64,000 nt of DNA from Ciona savignyi (lineage: Eukaryota; Chordata; Ascidiacea; Phlebobranchia; Cionidae), in NCBI GenBank assembly GCA_000149265.1, contig CH003245.1, positions 1,480,960 to 1,544,959 on the forward strand, given 5' to 3'. Each line of letters begins with the position of its first letter. Position 1 is the stretch's first letter. Position numbers and translations under genes: made by a program. Below, in pieces: positions 21,055-33,280 of the stretch. The notes beneath the pieces were generated by a model. The model was not told where the DNA came from, did not search any database, and saw nothing but the letters and a program-made list of their open reading frames with translations.

Positions 21055-24000
21055 TTACGTGTTAGCTGAATCGAAAGAAATTGACGTGGGTGCCATATTT
21101 CTAGAAGAAGAGTATGAACGATTGGCACTTGTTTTTCGGCAGTGCAGCCTTTTTGAGTGGATCTTAGTATCGTTCCGGTTTCTTCGGCGGCATTTCTTTC
21201 GACCTTTCCTGGAATTCCGATGCCGACGTTCTGTAAACAAGCAAGAAACTGTGTTCATTCATGTTTTAGACCAGCCCTCCTAGGCTAATGTAATAACTTT
21301 TGATCCTTAGAATCTTGCAAAAAACTAGCTTGTTCAGTTTATGTGATATTGGGAGCAAAATATAATTACTGCTTAGTGACACGCAGTTGTTGTGCCTCTC
21401 GCGTTTTCAAAAGATCAGACCATAGATTGATTATATCTGTGAGCGAGACCAAAAAGAATTTAATCTTGCCTTTAAACAGGAAAAATCAATAAAGTGCAGT
21501 TATTAGTCAACTGTAAGTGTGTATCGACATCATACCAACATTATATCGTTACTTTTTGCTTGCATCTAACAGCCCCCAGTTTTGAATTAAATATATTAAT
21601 TTATGTTAAGCACCAAGATCCCTTAATGTTTAATGTGCTTTTAACACTTACGTGCAGGTTCCTTTTTGCAACATCTTTTTCTTCTAAATGTTGGTGGGCA
21701 CTGCTTGCCGGCATTTGATGGTCGTTGAAGAATTCGTCGCCTGCTTATTCGGAATCCCACTCTTCCATGAGCACAAGTCCGCCTTTCACCGCTCCTCACT
21801 TGACATCTTGAATGTCGTGACCAACCGCTCACTTTGCAGTGGACCACTACAAAATACGTCAAGTGTTGGATAAGTTGCTTATGATAAAGTATCGTTTTTT
21901 CCCCATCTATATACACCATTTTAACTCAAAAGGACTTTATACTTGAAACATTGAAACAAAATTATACTTGAAACATTGAGTATTAGAAGCTTCGACTTTG
22001 ATTATACCTCTTCTGCATCTGCCATTCGCATTGTGTAACCCATCAGGACACGTCACGACGCATTTATCCCTGTACAAGGACGTACCAGCCATACAGCGTG
22101 TACAGTGTTTGGATGAACATCTTGAGCAGTTCAGCGGACATCCTGGAATTAAAAAACCAAACTGTCAGCACTGAGCTAAGTTCTGACATGGTGAAAATGC
22201 AGTAAGTGATAAAACTCTGACAGAACAATGGTGTATAGTATGTTGTTGTTTCGAGATTGACAACATATCTCTATTTAAGTCATAACAAGTTATCATCAAA
22301 AGAACGTTAGAAACAAATTACGGGAACTACAGTAACCAACTAATCCATTCACCTCGGTTTAACGATAAGCGCACTGGCAATTTGTTTTTATTTGCTTTTC
22401 ATGTGCCAAAAAGTGCTTAAGTTTTTCAAAATACGTTTCAGGGCATACTTAGAGCTATTAAACCATAGTTAAAGGATCCATCGTGTTTTCGGGTTTTCGC
22501 AGCCGTAATCTGCTTATCATAATCGCGTATAATTTGGCTGGCTCACTGGTTTAGTTCTTAAACAATAGTTTACTAGTATTATACATGAATAAGATGACAT
22601 AAGTATCATGGTTACAAGGTTTAATCCAAGTGACTTTATAAACTCTCGAAACAAACTATTCTAGAAATAGAGACCTCAATCAATTCTTGGATAATTTTAG
22701 AACGCAGTTTGACAGAACTGCTTTGATAAACGTCACTGGCACTATTATCCGTTATTTTAAGAAAAAAACAAAAAGTGTGAATTGTTTTAAAATTGGCATT
22801 TTTAAAATAAGACTCGGTGGTCATCTACTCGAAATATGCGTTTTCTATTTTTAGTACGGTTTTTATGGTAAACTGCATGCTAATTGAATGAGGCTTTCAT
22901 GCGGTGGCAGACTTGGTAGTTAGTAGTTCGCGTTGTGTATTGTACCCGCGTGAAATCATGCCAGCAAACAAGGTAACCTCTATTTTTAAAAGATGCCTAT
23001 GATCTTTTACACGTCAACTTATGTTCGTATAAGGGCGTACCTTCCAAAAATTATATTAAATTAACAACAATTAAACACTTGGGTGTTTTAAGTTTGTTGT
23101 GTAATTAGGTGTATTTTGTCTCTAATTCCTCAGTGTTTTTGAAGTTTCTAGGCAACAACGCAAAAATTAAGCTTTTAAGTATTTGAGATGCTGTCGCCGA
23201 GGTAACCCTGACGTCATAAAACAAGAGTAATCGTGTTTTGCATGTCGAGCTTAGACACCCGGAATGTAATGATAACCGAAATCGAGAGGATGGTAACCAC
23301 TTTGTGCTTGTGTATTTAAGTAATGGGGCCTCAAGTTTAGAAAGCCCTGAGAAAGTCGTGCGCATATAGTTTCAATCACGGCTCGTGCTTTCCACTCGTC
23401 GCGGAAAGGTTGATTTATGGGATCTCTATTTTATTTTCCCGACGTTAATTGTTTGCAAGGCGTGCGAGTCATTCCCGCTGTAAATATTTTGCGTCTAGAA
23501 CAATAGCGGCGGGTTAGGTGGGTGCTTTCATGTATGGTTGGTAGGGGGTGGGGTAAAACGTCATCATTAGATTCAAGTTACTTTTTTACGATGGAAGGAA
23601 AACAAAAAGCCCTCGAAAGCGGGTCTGATTGTTGGCGCCGTGCTGTGATCACTTAGCGGAAACGTTCGTCAAAAAGTCGTGAGCAGTTCGACGAATCCCT
23701 GGAAATGAGCGGTCGGTATGCTTGTTCCGGTCGAGTAAGGCGTGGTGATATGTACTCGTTCCGAGTGTTAAGCAGCATGTTTCCAACGAAATCTAAGACT
23801 AATAGCATGAAATTGATTCGAAATAGATCACCCCCGTGCGCGTGCTTTGAGGTCCTTTACCGCTGTCTTTCCAGATTGTGGATTGATAGTGTGACGCGCA
23901 TACGCTTTCTGCGACGTCATCAAGCCTCGTGTGATTCTAATGATCCCCTTAATCCAGCCAGATCAAGATAAGTGACGTTAATTTGTCAAGCGCTGCCATA

Positions 24001-27000
24001 TTTGGTTTCGGAAACTGTTATGGGTCTCAAGCATTTCCAGAGTAATTACGAAGGAAGGGGTCGTTAGTCTGGTTATCAAAAGTTTAGAATTCCCGCAGAA
24101 GTATCATCCGTTTTAAATGCATGCCAGATACGTTATGCCCATTAGACCGTAACCTAATTTGCCTTCTGCCTAATGAAGTCACGTGTCTCGTTAGGAGTAT
24201 GAACTCTGATTTGTTGTGATAAACTAAACCTGTACATCACATTTCAATATACGCAAACCTCAAAATTTTATATGAACCACATCAAAGCAATCGTGTCTCT
24301 CAATACGTACTATCTTTCGCAAGGATTAGTTAAAACACTATAGCATATGACTCTGAAATATTTTTATGACTCTTAAAATTTGTAGTAAGAACATAAATTA
24401 AAGTATCGGCGGTTCACACCCCCCCCCCCTACAGTACAAAAAAAGTACGAAAGTACGAAACAGCTGCTACATAGATTCAGAAAGAATCGTTAATTGCCAG
24501 AATAACTGCAAGCAAGCAGATTGAGTTGCTAAAGACTTTTGGCATCGCTTTTGGAATTTGATGCATGGCTGTATTGCTCGTCTCATTAGGTTCCGCTGGT
24601 TTGGAACAATTTACGTTAATTGCATTGTCCAAGGATGCGAGCAAACGCGAGGTTTTTTGGGGTCGAATTCACCCACCAAAAGAGCGCTTTAACGTCTATG
24701 CTCTTCAACATTCCACAAGCTATTTTACCGGGAAAATCACTCACTTAAACACATGTTCAATGAAATATTTGATCTTCTTTTGTAGAATCCACTTGGACAG
24801 GTTGAGACGCATCGTCCGGGCATGCTTGATCTCGTCCTATTTAGCAGCATGAACCATCTGGGTAAGCATTGGATGCATTGGTTTGAAGAGGGGCTGCACG
24901 TTTGGCAGCCATGGCCACACGGACTGATGATGATGTCTGTAAAAAGTTTCGGATTTAAATTTGCGTTTTCTGGAAATATTTTTATTTTATTGTTGCACAG
25001 TTTCGTATTATTAAAAGCTTCGACACTTCACTTATTATCGCCTACATAAATCAGACACACCTTCACATCAATAATAAATACAATAAATTAAATATAATTA
25101 TTTTTTATCTTTTTAAATTGTTATTACGATACATTGTTTGTCAAAGCCGTACTAAGAATAAAAGGATTAAATGTCGTGCAATTTAAATCCGATATACATT
25201 ATAAATAAAAAATGGAAAACAAAGATTTATCTGAAAAATGACTATACGAATTCATATTTATACCAAACATATTAAGACTGTCCATAAAAACCGGATTTAC
25301 TGCGTAACGTTTATCCTGTTCATCTGAAATTCGTTTCTACTATATTAACATTTTCGATGAAATTAAGAAAAACCGGTTAAACCTGACAACATTTCTAAAC
25401 ATGTACATAATAAAGGAGCCCGGTGTTTCAAGTTCTTTAATCGGTTAAAGCTATGTAAAGAAGACTGAGTTTCCTTTGATCTATAAAAGCACAATACACA
25501 CGTCAGTTTTGGTATTTTAACGAATCCTGTGTTTGAAAAAACGTGTTCAAGCTTTGCAAAAAATAAAGGTAGTTGGGATGAAATAAGGACCTTGAAATCT
25601 CCTGTAATACATTGAGCCTACAATAGTTGGTCTTGAACGAAGGTATCTTTGTGCGGAATGCCGATTCGGGAAGCTCACGCTGAAGTAGTTTAGCAGCAAA
25701 ATGAAGCTAAACAATCGCTCGACGCTACGTTGGCATCCCATCTACAACATTGAGATAAATTCTGCTTTATTGTGTCGGTTAAAACGCTTTGTCGTGTTGC
25801 TGTTCCATTAAGTTATCTGCGTGCTTCGCGACATCAAAGAGCAGCGGCGATAGCGATACCATGTGGGACAGGTGTATGTAGAACAATAGTGTTGGTGACG
25901 TCACGTCGCCGTAAACTCGCACGGCGACGACTGCAGAGCGATCGGTCATAATATCCGTCATTCTGCAGTTTGTGAGATCACAGAACAAGTTAGGTGGCGC
26001 GAGCTGCTGGAAATACTCGGTCGTCATTATCGGATGAAATTACAGACGCAGAAGGAGGCCGTTGACAAACGCACGCCGGAATTACCATGATTTTTCACCG
26101 TAGCAAAATCAATACCGACTGAATAATGCATTAGCGCGGCGAGAGGCATAATTAACGCGCTGTACGGCCGACCTACTTGTTCTTTTAAGATGTGGGATTT
26201 TTCCGGGCGTTAATGATTTTCTGGCGGTCGGTTCATTAACCGTCAACTTCTCGCGTCCTTTCACCGCGTTCCGCGTCGACGGCCCATGACATCACAATAA
26301 CGAAACAATCGACTTCCGCTAGTATATGCTCTCGTTTTCCTAAAAGGATAATTTTCCAACAGTCATGGGAACTTGGTAAGAGATTAGATTTCCCCTTTCG
26401 CTTTCGATTGATCGTCAATCAGTGCTCCCCAATAAGAATTCATTTATTTACAAGAATTTAAAGATATCATTTAAAAAGAATGGCAAAAATATTTCACCAG
26501 CACAAAATTATGTTAATTACAAAATCTACATTGGGTTAACACATCGTTAGTTGAAACACCCTTGTATCAAACGTGATAGCACGTGCAGATTCGCTTAAGT
26601 TGAAGTGCAAACAGCAATGAGATATCAGGATGTATGCCTCAAGTGCAAATACGGAGTGCGAGTCACCAGTTCAACCCGCGTAACATCGGACGTTTGTGGG
26701 TAGCGGGATAATCCCTATGTGCGGCACGAGTAAAGCGATTATACCTTTCAGTAGTTGGTATAAAGCTTGCCAATACAACTTAAACAATAAGCAAGAACAT
26801 GTTTGACTGGTCATAAGTTTAAGATGGCGATAGAGGCAAGCTCGACGGATTAGCCCCAAGTCCGCACCCGTTCTCCCCCAATTAAGGGTGAGTCGGTCAT
26901 AAGTGATCCCTCTATCTCCAAGTTGAACAGGCATTCCGATAGGATTATTTAGTAAAATCTTTTAAAAAACATCACTCAGCGGGTCAGCCGGCAATTTTGC

Positions 27001-29301
27001 TTCACTTACAACCCGTGGAAGCAAAGAGCTTGGTAAACATGGTGCATGCCAGAAAGAACGTGTTCTTAAAAACCGCTAGACCCCAAACTGGGCATATTTC
27101 AGACACTTTCAAGCGCTTCAAACCTCTCAGCCCGGAAAATGCGGTTGTTTGGCTGCATTGTACCTTCGATTCGACCCAGGAACAATCTATACGGGTGCGG
27201 GTAGCAAATCAAAGGCGCAAATGTGCATTTTGTAACTGAGAGGCTAAAGTTGACATTTGTTTTATGCTAATTACACATTGGCCACCCAACATGGTATATT
27301 TACTTAGGAACATTAGAATCGACATGGCTTAATTAAACAAGCAAAACGGAACCCTGAACCAGCAGCCCTATAATTTAGCGACCTAATAGGTTCGAAGATT
27401 CCTCCGCTGGTCTAAGCTTACAAATAATGAGGCTTAAAGAGTTTTTCAGAGCAACACAAACCGATATCAAAGCTACCGACCAATCGCGGCACCTGATGTC
27501 AGTATTTCAACGCAAGTTAACAAATCTTGGCGGTTTTGAGTCAATTGTAAAAAATGCGACGTCGTGCCAAAAGTCGATACAAACGGTGACGACGAGTACC
27601 AGCAGCATGCACCGCTATATATATTTATTTCTTTTGTGATAAGACCATATCTCGATAGGCAACGCTCATGAAACCGATCCCGACCAGCAGATCTAAACAA
27701 TATCTCGCTCGCCGCTGCTCTGGCCTAAAATAAACTCCGCACAAAAGACGACTCGCTTTGGAACGGACTTCCTACAGAATGTCGCGATTCAGAGGCAGAC
27801 AGCTCAACAAAGGATCGCAGGACAAGTTGTAACAACACGAAATCTTAAGAGGTTTCCGTACCACACTTTCGATTTCAATTTGGCGTATCGTGCTCTGCTT
27901 TCATCATATAGTCACCTGCATCAAGGACAAACATTCCTATGACGTCACAGTTGTGAATCTCTATATCGCTTTGTTATGTCGCGACCCACGATCCGCTCGA
28001 GAAAAACTTTGAAGTTGCCCCACCTTGGGAAAGGTTTCGATTTTAACCTGCTTGGGTTCGATGCCAAAAGTGACATTTCTCGTCCGAGCGACGCCTCGAA
28101 ATATCATTTCATTGCGCCCTCCCTCTCGTCGTGTCATCCGAACTTACCTGCGCATCAGGTTATGGAAACAAACTCCGATACTGTGTGTTGTTGGCTATAC
28201 AGTAAAACGGGAGAAATACTCCAACTCGCCCATGCGAGCGTTTACACTGCGGCTTCCAACAAGATGCAATAAATTCATTCCTTCTTGACGCGCCACGTTG
28301 TGTTTTGCTTTTTGCCTCCACTTTTCTTGGGCAGGTTTACAAAGATTCTTGTGGTTCAAGATTTGCGGATGTGATTCTCCTAAAACGTGCCCCTATCGTA
28401 CCAAATCTGAATAACTTAACCTTCCTATACCCCGTTATATCAGGTAATGCATCTTGCGCAATCCCAGTCGTAATCGACGATCTATTTTTGGCCGCTGAAT
28501 AATTAATCCCGGCCTAAAATGTGGGGAGGTACTGCTCGTCGAAACACATGGCTAGTATTTACGTCATGACGCATACAGACAGAATCTCAGGGAAATCCAG
28601 CATTAGCGGACGGCGGAGACAATTTAATTGAGTTTGGCGTACAAGCAGTGCTCATTACGCTCCCGTCGTGGTCCTGCTGTCCATTATTTTATCTGGAGAT
28701 AATCGATGAGGCTAAAACCGCCAAAACCGCCAATCTATTAACGGATATAATCGAAGTTGCCTTTACCACTGGCCACAACGGCACTTTGCTGACGTCATCG
28801 TCGTGCAGCATGACAAACAGGGCTGCATTAAGCTCGGGGCTAAGGCATAAAAAGATACGAAGGGCAGATACACTTTTTTTGACAGAAGTGAACATTGACC
28901 TGGAGGTATAACAAGTAACGTTCCACCATGCACCCTTAACGATTGGACCGCTCCCTTCTTAAGAGGTGCTTGGACTCCAATGAGATTGCCATCAAAACTC
29001 GCAGAAACAAATTTTGTTTACATTATTCGTCGCTGAGTATACGGGCAACCACGGTCGCATTCCTACGAGTGAGTTGCATTCGAAAAACGCTGCTGGTCGA
29101 GAGCAATATACGTACATTCGCGGATGCAAGTGGGTGATTATTTTATGCAAATAAGAGCGCCTTACCTGTTCCCGTCCTTTGCGCGTTACAGAGGCATGAG
29201 AGATCAATGCAAAGTGTCGCCATTAACGCTGTTGTGATGTAATAAAGGTAGGCCCACTTTATCCCAATCAGCACCATATCACGACGAAGGCGTCTCGGCA
29301 T
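21055..29301 (-). CDS. RSPO: R-spondin (secreted Wnt-pathway agonist)
   Basis: Five minus-strand exons, all joined in phase 1: 29166-29301, 24745-24936, 22008-22142, 21652-21846 and 21055-21230; 277 aa. Exon 1 encodes a signal peptide with a basic n-region (MPRRLRRD) and a hydrophobic core near residues 20-40. Exon 2 is furin-like repeat 1 (GCQTCSPSSNQCIQCLPRWF ... CVSTCPSGFY). Exon 3 is furin-like repeat 2 (CPLNCSRCSSKHCTRC ... CVVTCPDGLH). Exon 4 is the TSP1 domain (CKVSGWSRHSRC ... QCPPTFRRKRC). Exon 5 is the basic tail (RKGRKKCRRRNRND). One domain per exon is the vertebrate layout. R-spondins bind ZNRF3/RNF43, and usually LGR4-6, to stabilise Frizzled. Oddities: the furin-2 Phe pair used for LGR binding is replaced (Ser, His), and the TSP1 WxxW is WxxH. 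Intron 1 is 4.2 kb. Confidence 0.95.
21930..21980 (+). repeat. Short direct repeat in an R-spondin intron
   Basis: TTATACTTGAAACATTGA occurs at about 21930 and again at about 21962, a local 32-bp-spaced duplication in intron 3. Confidence 0.7.
23209..23216. promoter_or_regulatory. CRE palindrome TGACGTCA, R-spondin intron 2
   Basis: Perfect CREB/ATF consensus. One of an unusual number in this part of the window; occupancy is unknown. Confidence 0.45.
24419..24429 (+). repeat. Poly-C tract
   Basis: Eleven consecutive C in R-spondin intron 2; likely a length-variable site. Confidence 0.9.
25896..25903. promoter_or_regulatory. CRE palindrome TGACGTCA, R-spondin intron 1
   Basis: Perfect CRE in a locally GC-richer stretch (GTGACGTCACGTCGCC). 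Two more follow in the same intron at 27940-27947 and 28790-28797. Confidence 0.45.
27940..27947. promoter_or_regulatory. CRE palindrome TGACGTCA, R-spondin intron 1
   Basis: Perfect CRE about 1.2 kb downstream of exon 1 in the gene's direction. Confidence 0.45.
28790..28797. promoter_or_regulatory. CRE palindrome TGACGTCA, near R-spondin exon 1
   Basis: Perfect CRE about 370 bp inside intron 1. The plus-strand ORFs of 60-98 codons around 27976-29137 look like by-products of the higher GC content and not genes. Confidence 0.45.
29145..29152 (+). promoter_or_regulatory. POU octamer ATGCAAAT beside R-spondin exon 1
   Basis: Perfect octamer 13 bp inside intron 1 from the exon 1 donor. It fits class II-type POU factors better than POU4. 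A chance match is possible in AT-rich DNA. Confidence 0.3.
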
Positions 29302-30163
29302 GTTATAAACTTTTCATTTCCCGATGCTATCATCAGCTTCATTCTTACGCCTTCAGGGCAAAGTCTTAATTGCTGCGACAGAAGAGGGTTATTAGAAACT
29401 ACACATCGAGACCCACGTATTTCGAGCGCGCCTGACAGCCCAACACCGCGAGTTTGTGTATGAACTTGGGGCTCTTCTGCCGGTGAACTGCTAACTAAAG
29501 AAAGCTCTATTGTCAGACGCTCGCGGTTAAAGCATTAGCGCGAATAATCTACCACTACTATCTCCCTCCATACAAAGAAATTGTGCAATTTTCGTGCAAC
29601 AGAACAAACGCAGCTTGTTTCCTGGCATTTTTATGTTATAGCGTCAAAAGTAACAGTAACCGGCTTTTCACAAACGGACTGTCTATTCCGCCTACTTAGT
29701 GGGATTAACGACGGTCTAGTTAACCCGGAATTAGGGAATTTGGTAAATTTGCGTTAAACAGAATTATAAAGGATTTAATAAGCGGAATTCCGATTTTGAT
29801 TTGTACACTACGAGCCCATAAAGCATGAGCCGAAAGTACGCAAACGCGCTCTTGTGTAAACACTACACACATAGCGAGCGCGGGTTACAATATCACCTGG
29901 CAAACGTCGATGTTGAATTGTAGAAACCAAAATGTAACGGACTATTCCTTTTGTGTTTGTTTACTCGCTAAAGCTATATCGTTTTGAGCATCTCACAGGT
30001 GATTTTCCTCACTACCTTGCTGACGTAGGCGAGAATGTCTGTTAAGCGGCCTTTGTTGTGTCACAAGGACCGCAACTACAACAATACGCATTGTACCATT
30101 TGATCATGGCCTGCTGTGTACACTCTCCTAACGACAACTTAAACAAACACACTGATCAGATGC

Positions 30164-30472
30164 TTGTCCTCGGATCGTCTAAACTTGAATAAATCCCAAT
30201 CGGTCGTCTCTTCTGTTCTTTCTTCTATTGACGCCGTGACGTCACACGTCTACGCAAACATGAAAAATTCGGCTGTCTCTCAATTAGCGGGCGGGGAAAG
30301 TAGAAGTCTTAAGCAGTGGTTAGGACTTTTAATTTTTACCCTTTTGGTTGGCTGCCAACTGCAAAGTAGCTTAGCCAATGCGACCGTAAAGAACAAAGCG
30401 GCACAAACGCATCCTGCCCTAGGACGAACCGATACACTTATAAGGAAAATACGCGCAGTCAAAAATAGCTGA
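30164..30472 (+). CDS. Possible small secreted or membrane peptide (weak)
   Basis: ORF of 102 codons with one strong hydrophobic stretch (WLGLLIFTLLVGCQL) and a following SLANA that could be a signal-peptidase site, leaving a basic tail of about 30 residues. No family is recognised, no splice context or promoter supports it, and it lies in the R-spondin upstream region, so it may be chance. Confidence 0.2.
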   Translation: MSSDRLNLNKSQSVVSSVLSSIDAVTSHVYANMKNSAVSQLAGGESRSLKQWLGLLIFTLLVGCQLQSSLANATVKNKAAQTHPALGRTDTLIRKIRAVKNS

Positions 30473-32133
30473 CTCTAATACGCTAGTATAACGCTAAACC
30501 ACATAAAGCATGTGTCTACATTTTTTACGTAGCTCCCCGTGCATGACTTAATCGAGTTTTGGGCGAGGTTCAAATGCTGTGTGTTTTAGCAACTACGACA
30601 TAGCCTTAAAATCCTGATACACCCACTGGGTTCCCGTTACACCGTCAGTGGTAACAAACCATTTGCCAAAAATGTATCAATGTCGAGCGAGTGTAAGTTG
30701 TATGGAGAAGCCCATGGCAGCGTAATCTAACCTCTTCGTTTATTTTGGTTTATGCGGATTTATTTCAAGGAAAGTTATGCCAGTCACATAACTTCGTGTT
30801 TGGGACAATCTAGATGCACACGAACTCATATTTAACCCCTGATACTACAATGAGTAATCATGTAATATATCCCATTCAGTGAATCACGACGCTATGTTGC
30901 CTAATGTCTAACCACCACAATTTAGTAACAATTTACACCGGAAAATATAATTACTGACAAAGCAGAAAATACATCCGATACCAACAGCTTATTTTTCTTC
31001 CGCAGACTGCCTTTTGCAGGCCCGGACGTCTGTCATCCTATAAGCGTCGCCGCGCTTGCCACAGTTTTTATACCATACAAATTTGCGGCCAAAATTTTGA
31101 CCCCGCCTTGACAATTTCCAAAATGACTACGTGCCTTGTTGGGTTACCTATAGGATGCTTCTTGTAAACAAACTGGTTTGCACCGAACGTGGTATTTTAT
31201 ATGCGGCCGCCTATTTATAACACTGAGAATTATCATCGGTTTATAGGCTATTGTGGTCGTAGCCTATAGCTAGACCTAAATATACGGGGGTTTTTCATTA
31301 ATAGTTCCATGAATAAGGTTTTATGAACAGGTAAAACATTCAATCAGTGAAATACAGCACTCTTTGTCGGGTGTGACGAATGTCGAGTAAAACAACCAAT
31401 ACACAATTTATATGCTGTCTATTCTGGACCGAAAATAGTTGGCAAAAAATTCGTTTGCCGTTTAGGCTGAGCGCATGCCAATGGATTAAATTGAATGAAA
31501 CGAACCGTTTCAAAATAAGACATCTTTCGACAGGCCTTGAAACAAGTCAATCACACATACCAAAACACTTGCAACATTTATACCTTTCTACTGCATTCTA
31601 GCGGTTGTAGGTTCTTTATTGGATAGGTTGCAATGGCAGAACTAAAGTTTTTGATCTTTATGTTTAATTCCACTAAATGGAAGAACACGAAAAAATATTT
31701 TACAGGCAATAGTCAGAATAACCTCGCGAATACGCAAAACGGTTTTATTACACCGGTCATTCAGAATATATCTCGAAATAATCCCTGGGTAACCAAAACT
31801 ATTGCAGTGTGTTGAATATTCTTGAAACTCCCCTTGGCCGAAGTGTCTTTCCTCAGACACAAACCTACAACCAATGACATTTCATCAATCTGTCAGTCAC
31901 CTGCCGTCGTCGATACATGAAAGTTGTACATTATTGTGCGCCCATACTGACTAAATGCATTACTGTTATATACACAAATATAGGAATATAATACAATGTG
32001 ATACAACCTTATACCAATTTTATTTTTTCAGTAACTGTTGTAGAGTTGAATAATCTTTTTATTGAATATATAAAACCGTTTATATTGTAAACGTGCCGCC
32101 GAAAATATTTATGAGTTATTGCGTGACTTTTTT

Positions 32134-32247
32134 GAAGGGTTTATGGTAAGAAACTGGTTTTATGAAGGGTTGATGGTAAGAAACTGGTTTTATGAAGAGT
32201 TGATGGTAAGAAACTGGTTTTATGAAGGGTTGATGGTAAGAAACTGG
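32134..32247 (+). repeat. 30-bp tandem repeat, 3.8 copies
   Basis: The unit GAAGGGTTGATGGTAAGAAA plus CTGGTTTTAT starts at 32134, 32164, 32194 and 32224, with only single-base differences (GTTTATGG in copy 1, GAAGAGTT in copy 3). The near identity suggests recent expansion. Confidence 0.95.
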
Positions 32248-33280
32248 AAGAAATAGCCCATCCCTTACACAAATAGCTTATGACCTATCCTAACTAAGCT
32301 TACTACTGCTTACAGCGGTAAAAAAATTGTCATGGCAACAATTATGCTCCAGTATGTTCGCGAACACTTTGTTGGTTTTAAACCCTTTCTATAGAATTTT
32401 TGACCTTTATAAATCTGATTGATATGCAACTTTACAAAGACTGTTTACACGCTTTATTTTGTCGTTTTATTAATAATCTAATGCATGATGTTTGCCCACT
32501 TGTGACTTGTGTTTGTGTATAAATTTCATATCTTTTACCACTGCTCACCACTAATAGGTAGGGTACTTTTTTTAAAAAACTATCCTATGTATTACCAAGA
32601 GATACTTAAATTACGTAATTTAATTATTAAAAAATTAAGTATTGGTAAAGTACTGGTATTCCTTAACCCTGATTTCTTACTTTTAATAACGCTATTACAT
32701 GATTATACCGTAGGCCACCATAATCTGACACTGAAAATACATAAGTATGACGACACTACCAGCAATAAATACAAAAGGTAACCGAGCAAGTACAAACTCT
32801 GTAAATGAAAGAGGTAAGTACAATTAATTTCCCCCAACTATGGTACTGGTACCTTTTTGATAAATGGTCAAACTTAAAATATCAGAATATCTACAATGAT
32901 TCTGAATCACTTTTATTTATTTCTACACTTGTTAATATTTTTTTAGTCGTATATGAGTTTTTAAAATTCTTTTGTAGAGAAGTTTGTTACAGGGACTTGT
33001 GTCTACTTCCTTTAACATTGTACTCTACTAATATTAAAAAGTAAATAAAGTGGCATTCTCACTTACATATATAAAACTAATTTTAATTCATGTTTTTAAG
33101 TACCAGTACTGTTTGCAAAAAATGAATACTTTTAATACAAAATATTTAGACACATAAGTTTCTCACTGTAAAGTGATAACTTAACCAGGTCTTCCACAGC
33201 CACTACCTCTTACACTAGGATTTAAATTAAAATGAATTTTCTCAGCTGCTTCAAATGCAAGCCGTAGAAATACAAGGTTT

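Larger units (their letters stand above)
29302..33280. other. Spacer upstream of R-spondin and TTC29
   Basis: This holds the R-spondin promoter (GC-richer, about 29300-30500, with a CRE at 30237-30244), a weak secreted-peptide candidate (30164-30472), a 30-bp tandem repeat (32134-32247) and the TTC29 5' end. The remaining ORFs are under 92 codons, AT-biased, and I do not support them. Confidence 0.5.

Noticed and set aside
23705-23971. 88-codon plus-strand ORF in R-spondin intron 2
   Set aside because: Arg/Ser-rich because of local GC; antisense to a real gene's intron and without conserved features.
26671-26934. 87-codon minus-strand ORF in R-spondin intron 1, tested as a missing furin repeat
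   Set aside because: It has too few and wrongly spaced cysteines. The furin-1 exon is at 24745-24936 and fits in phase.
27976-29137. Chain of overlapping plus-strand ORFs (60-98 codons) antisense to R-spondin intron 1
   Set aside because: Overlapping in two frames with no shared domain, in a GC-richer stretch; explained by fewer stop codons.
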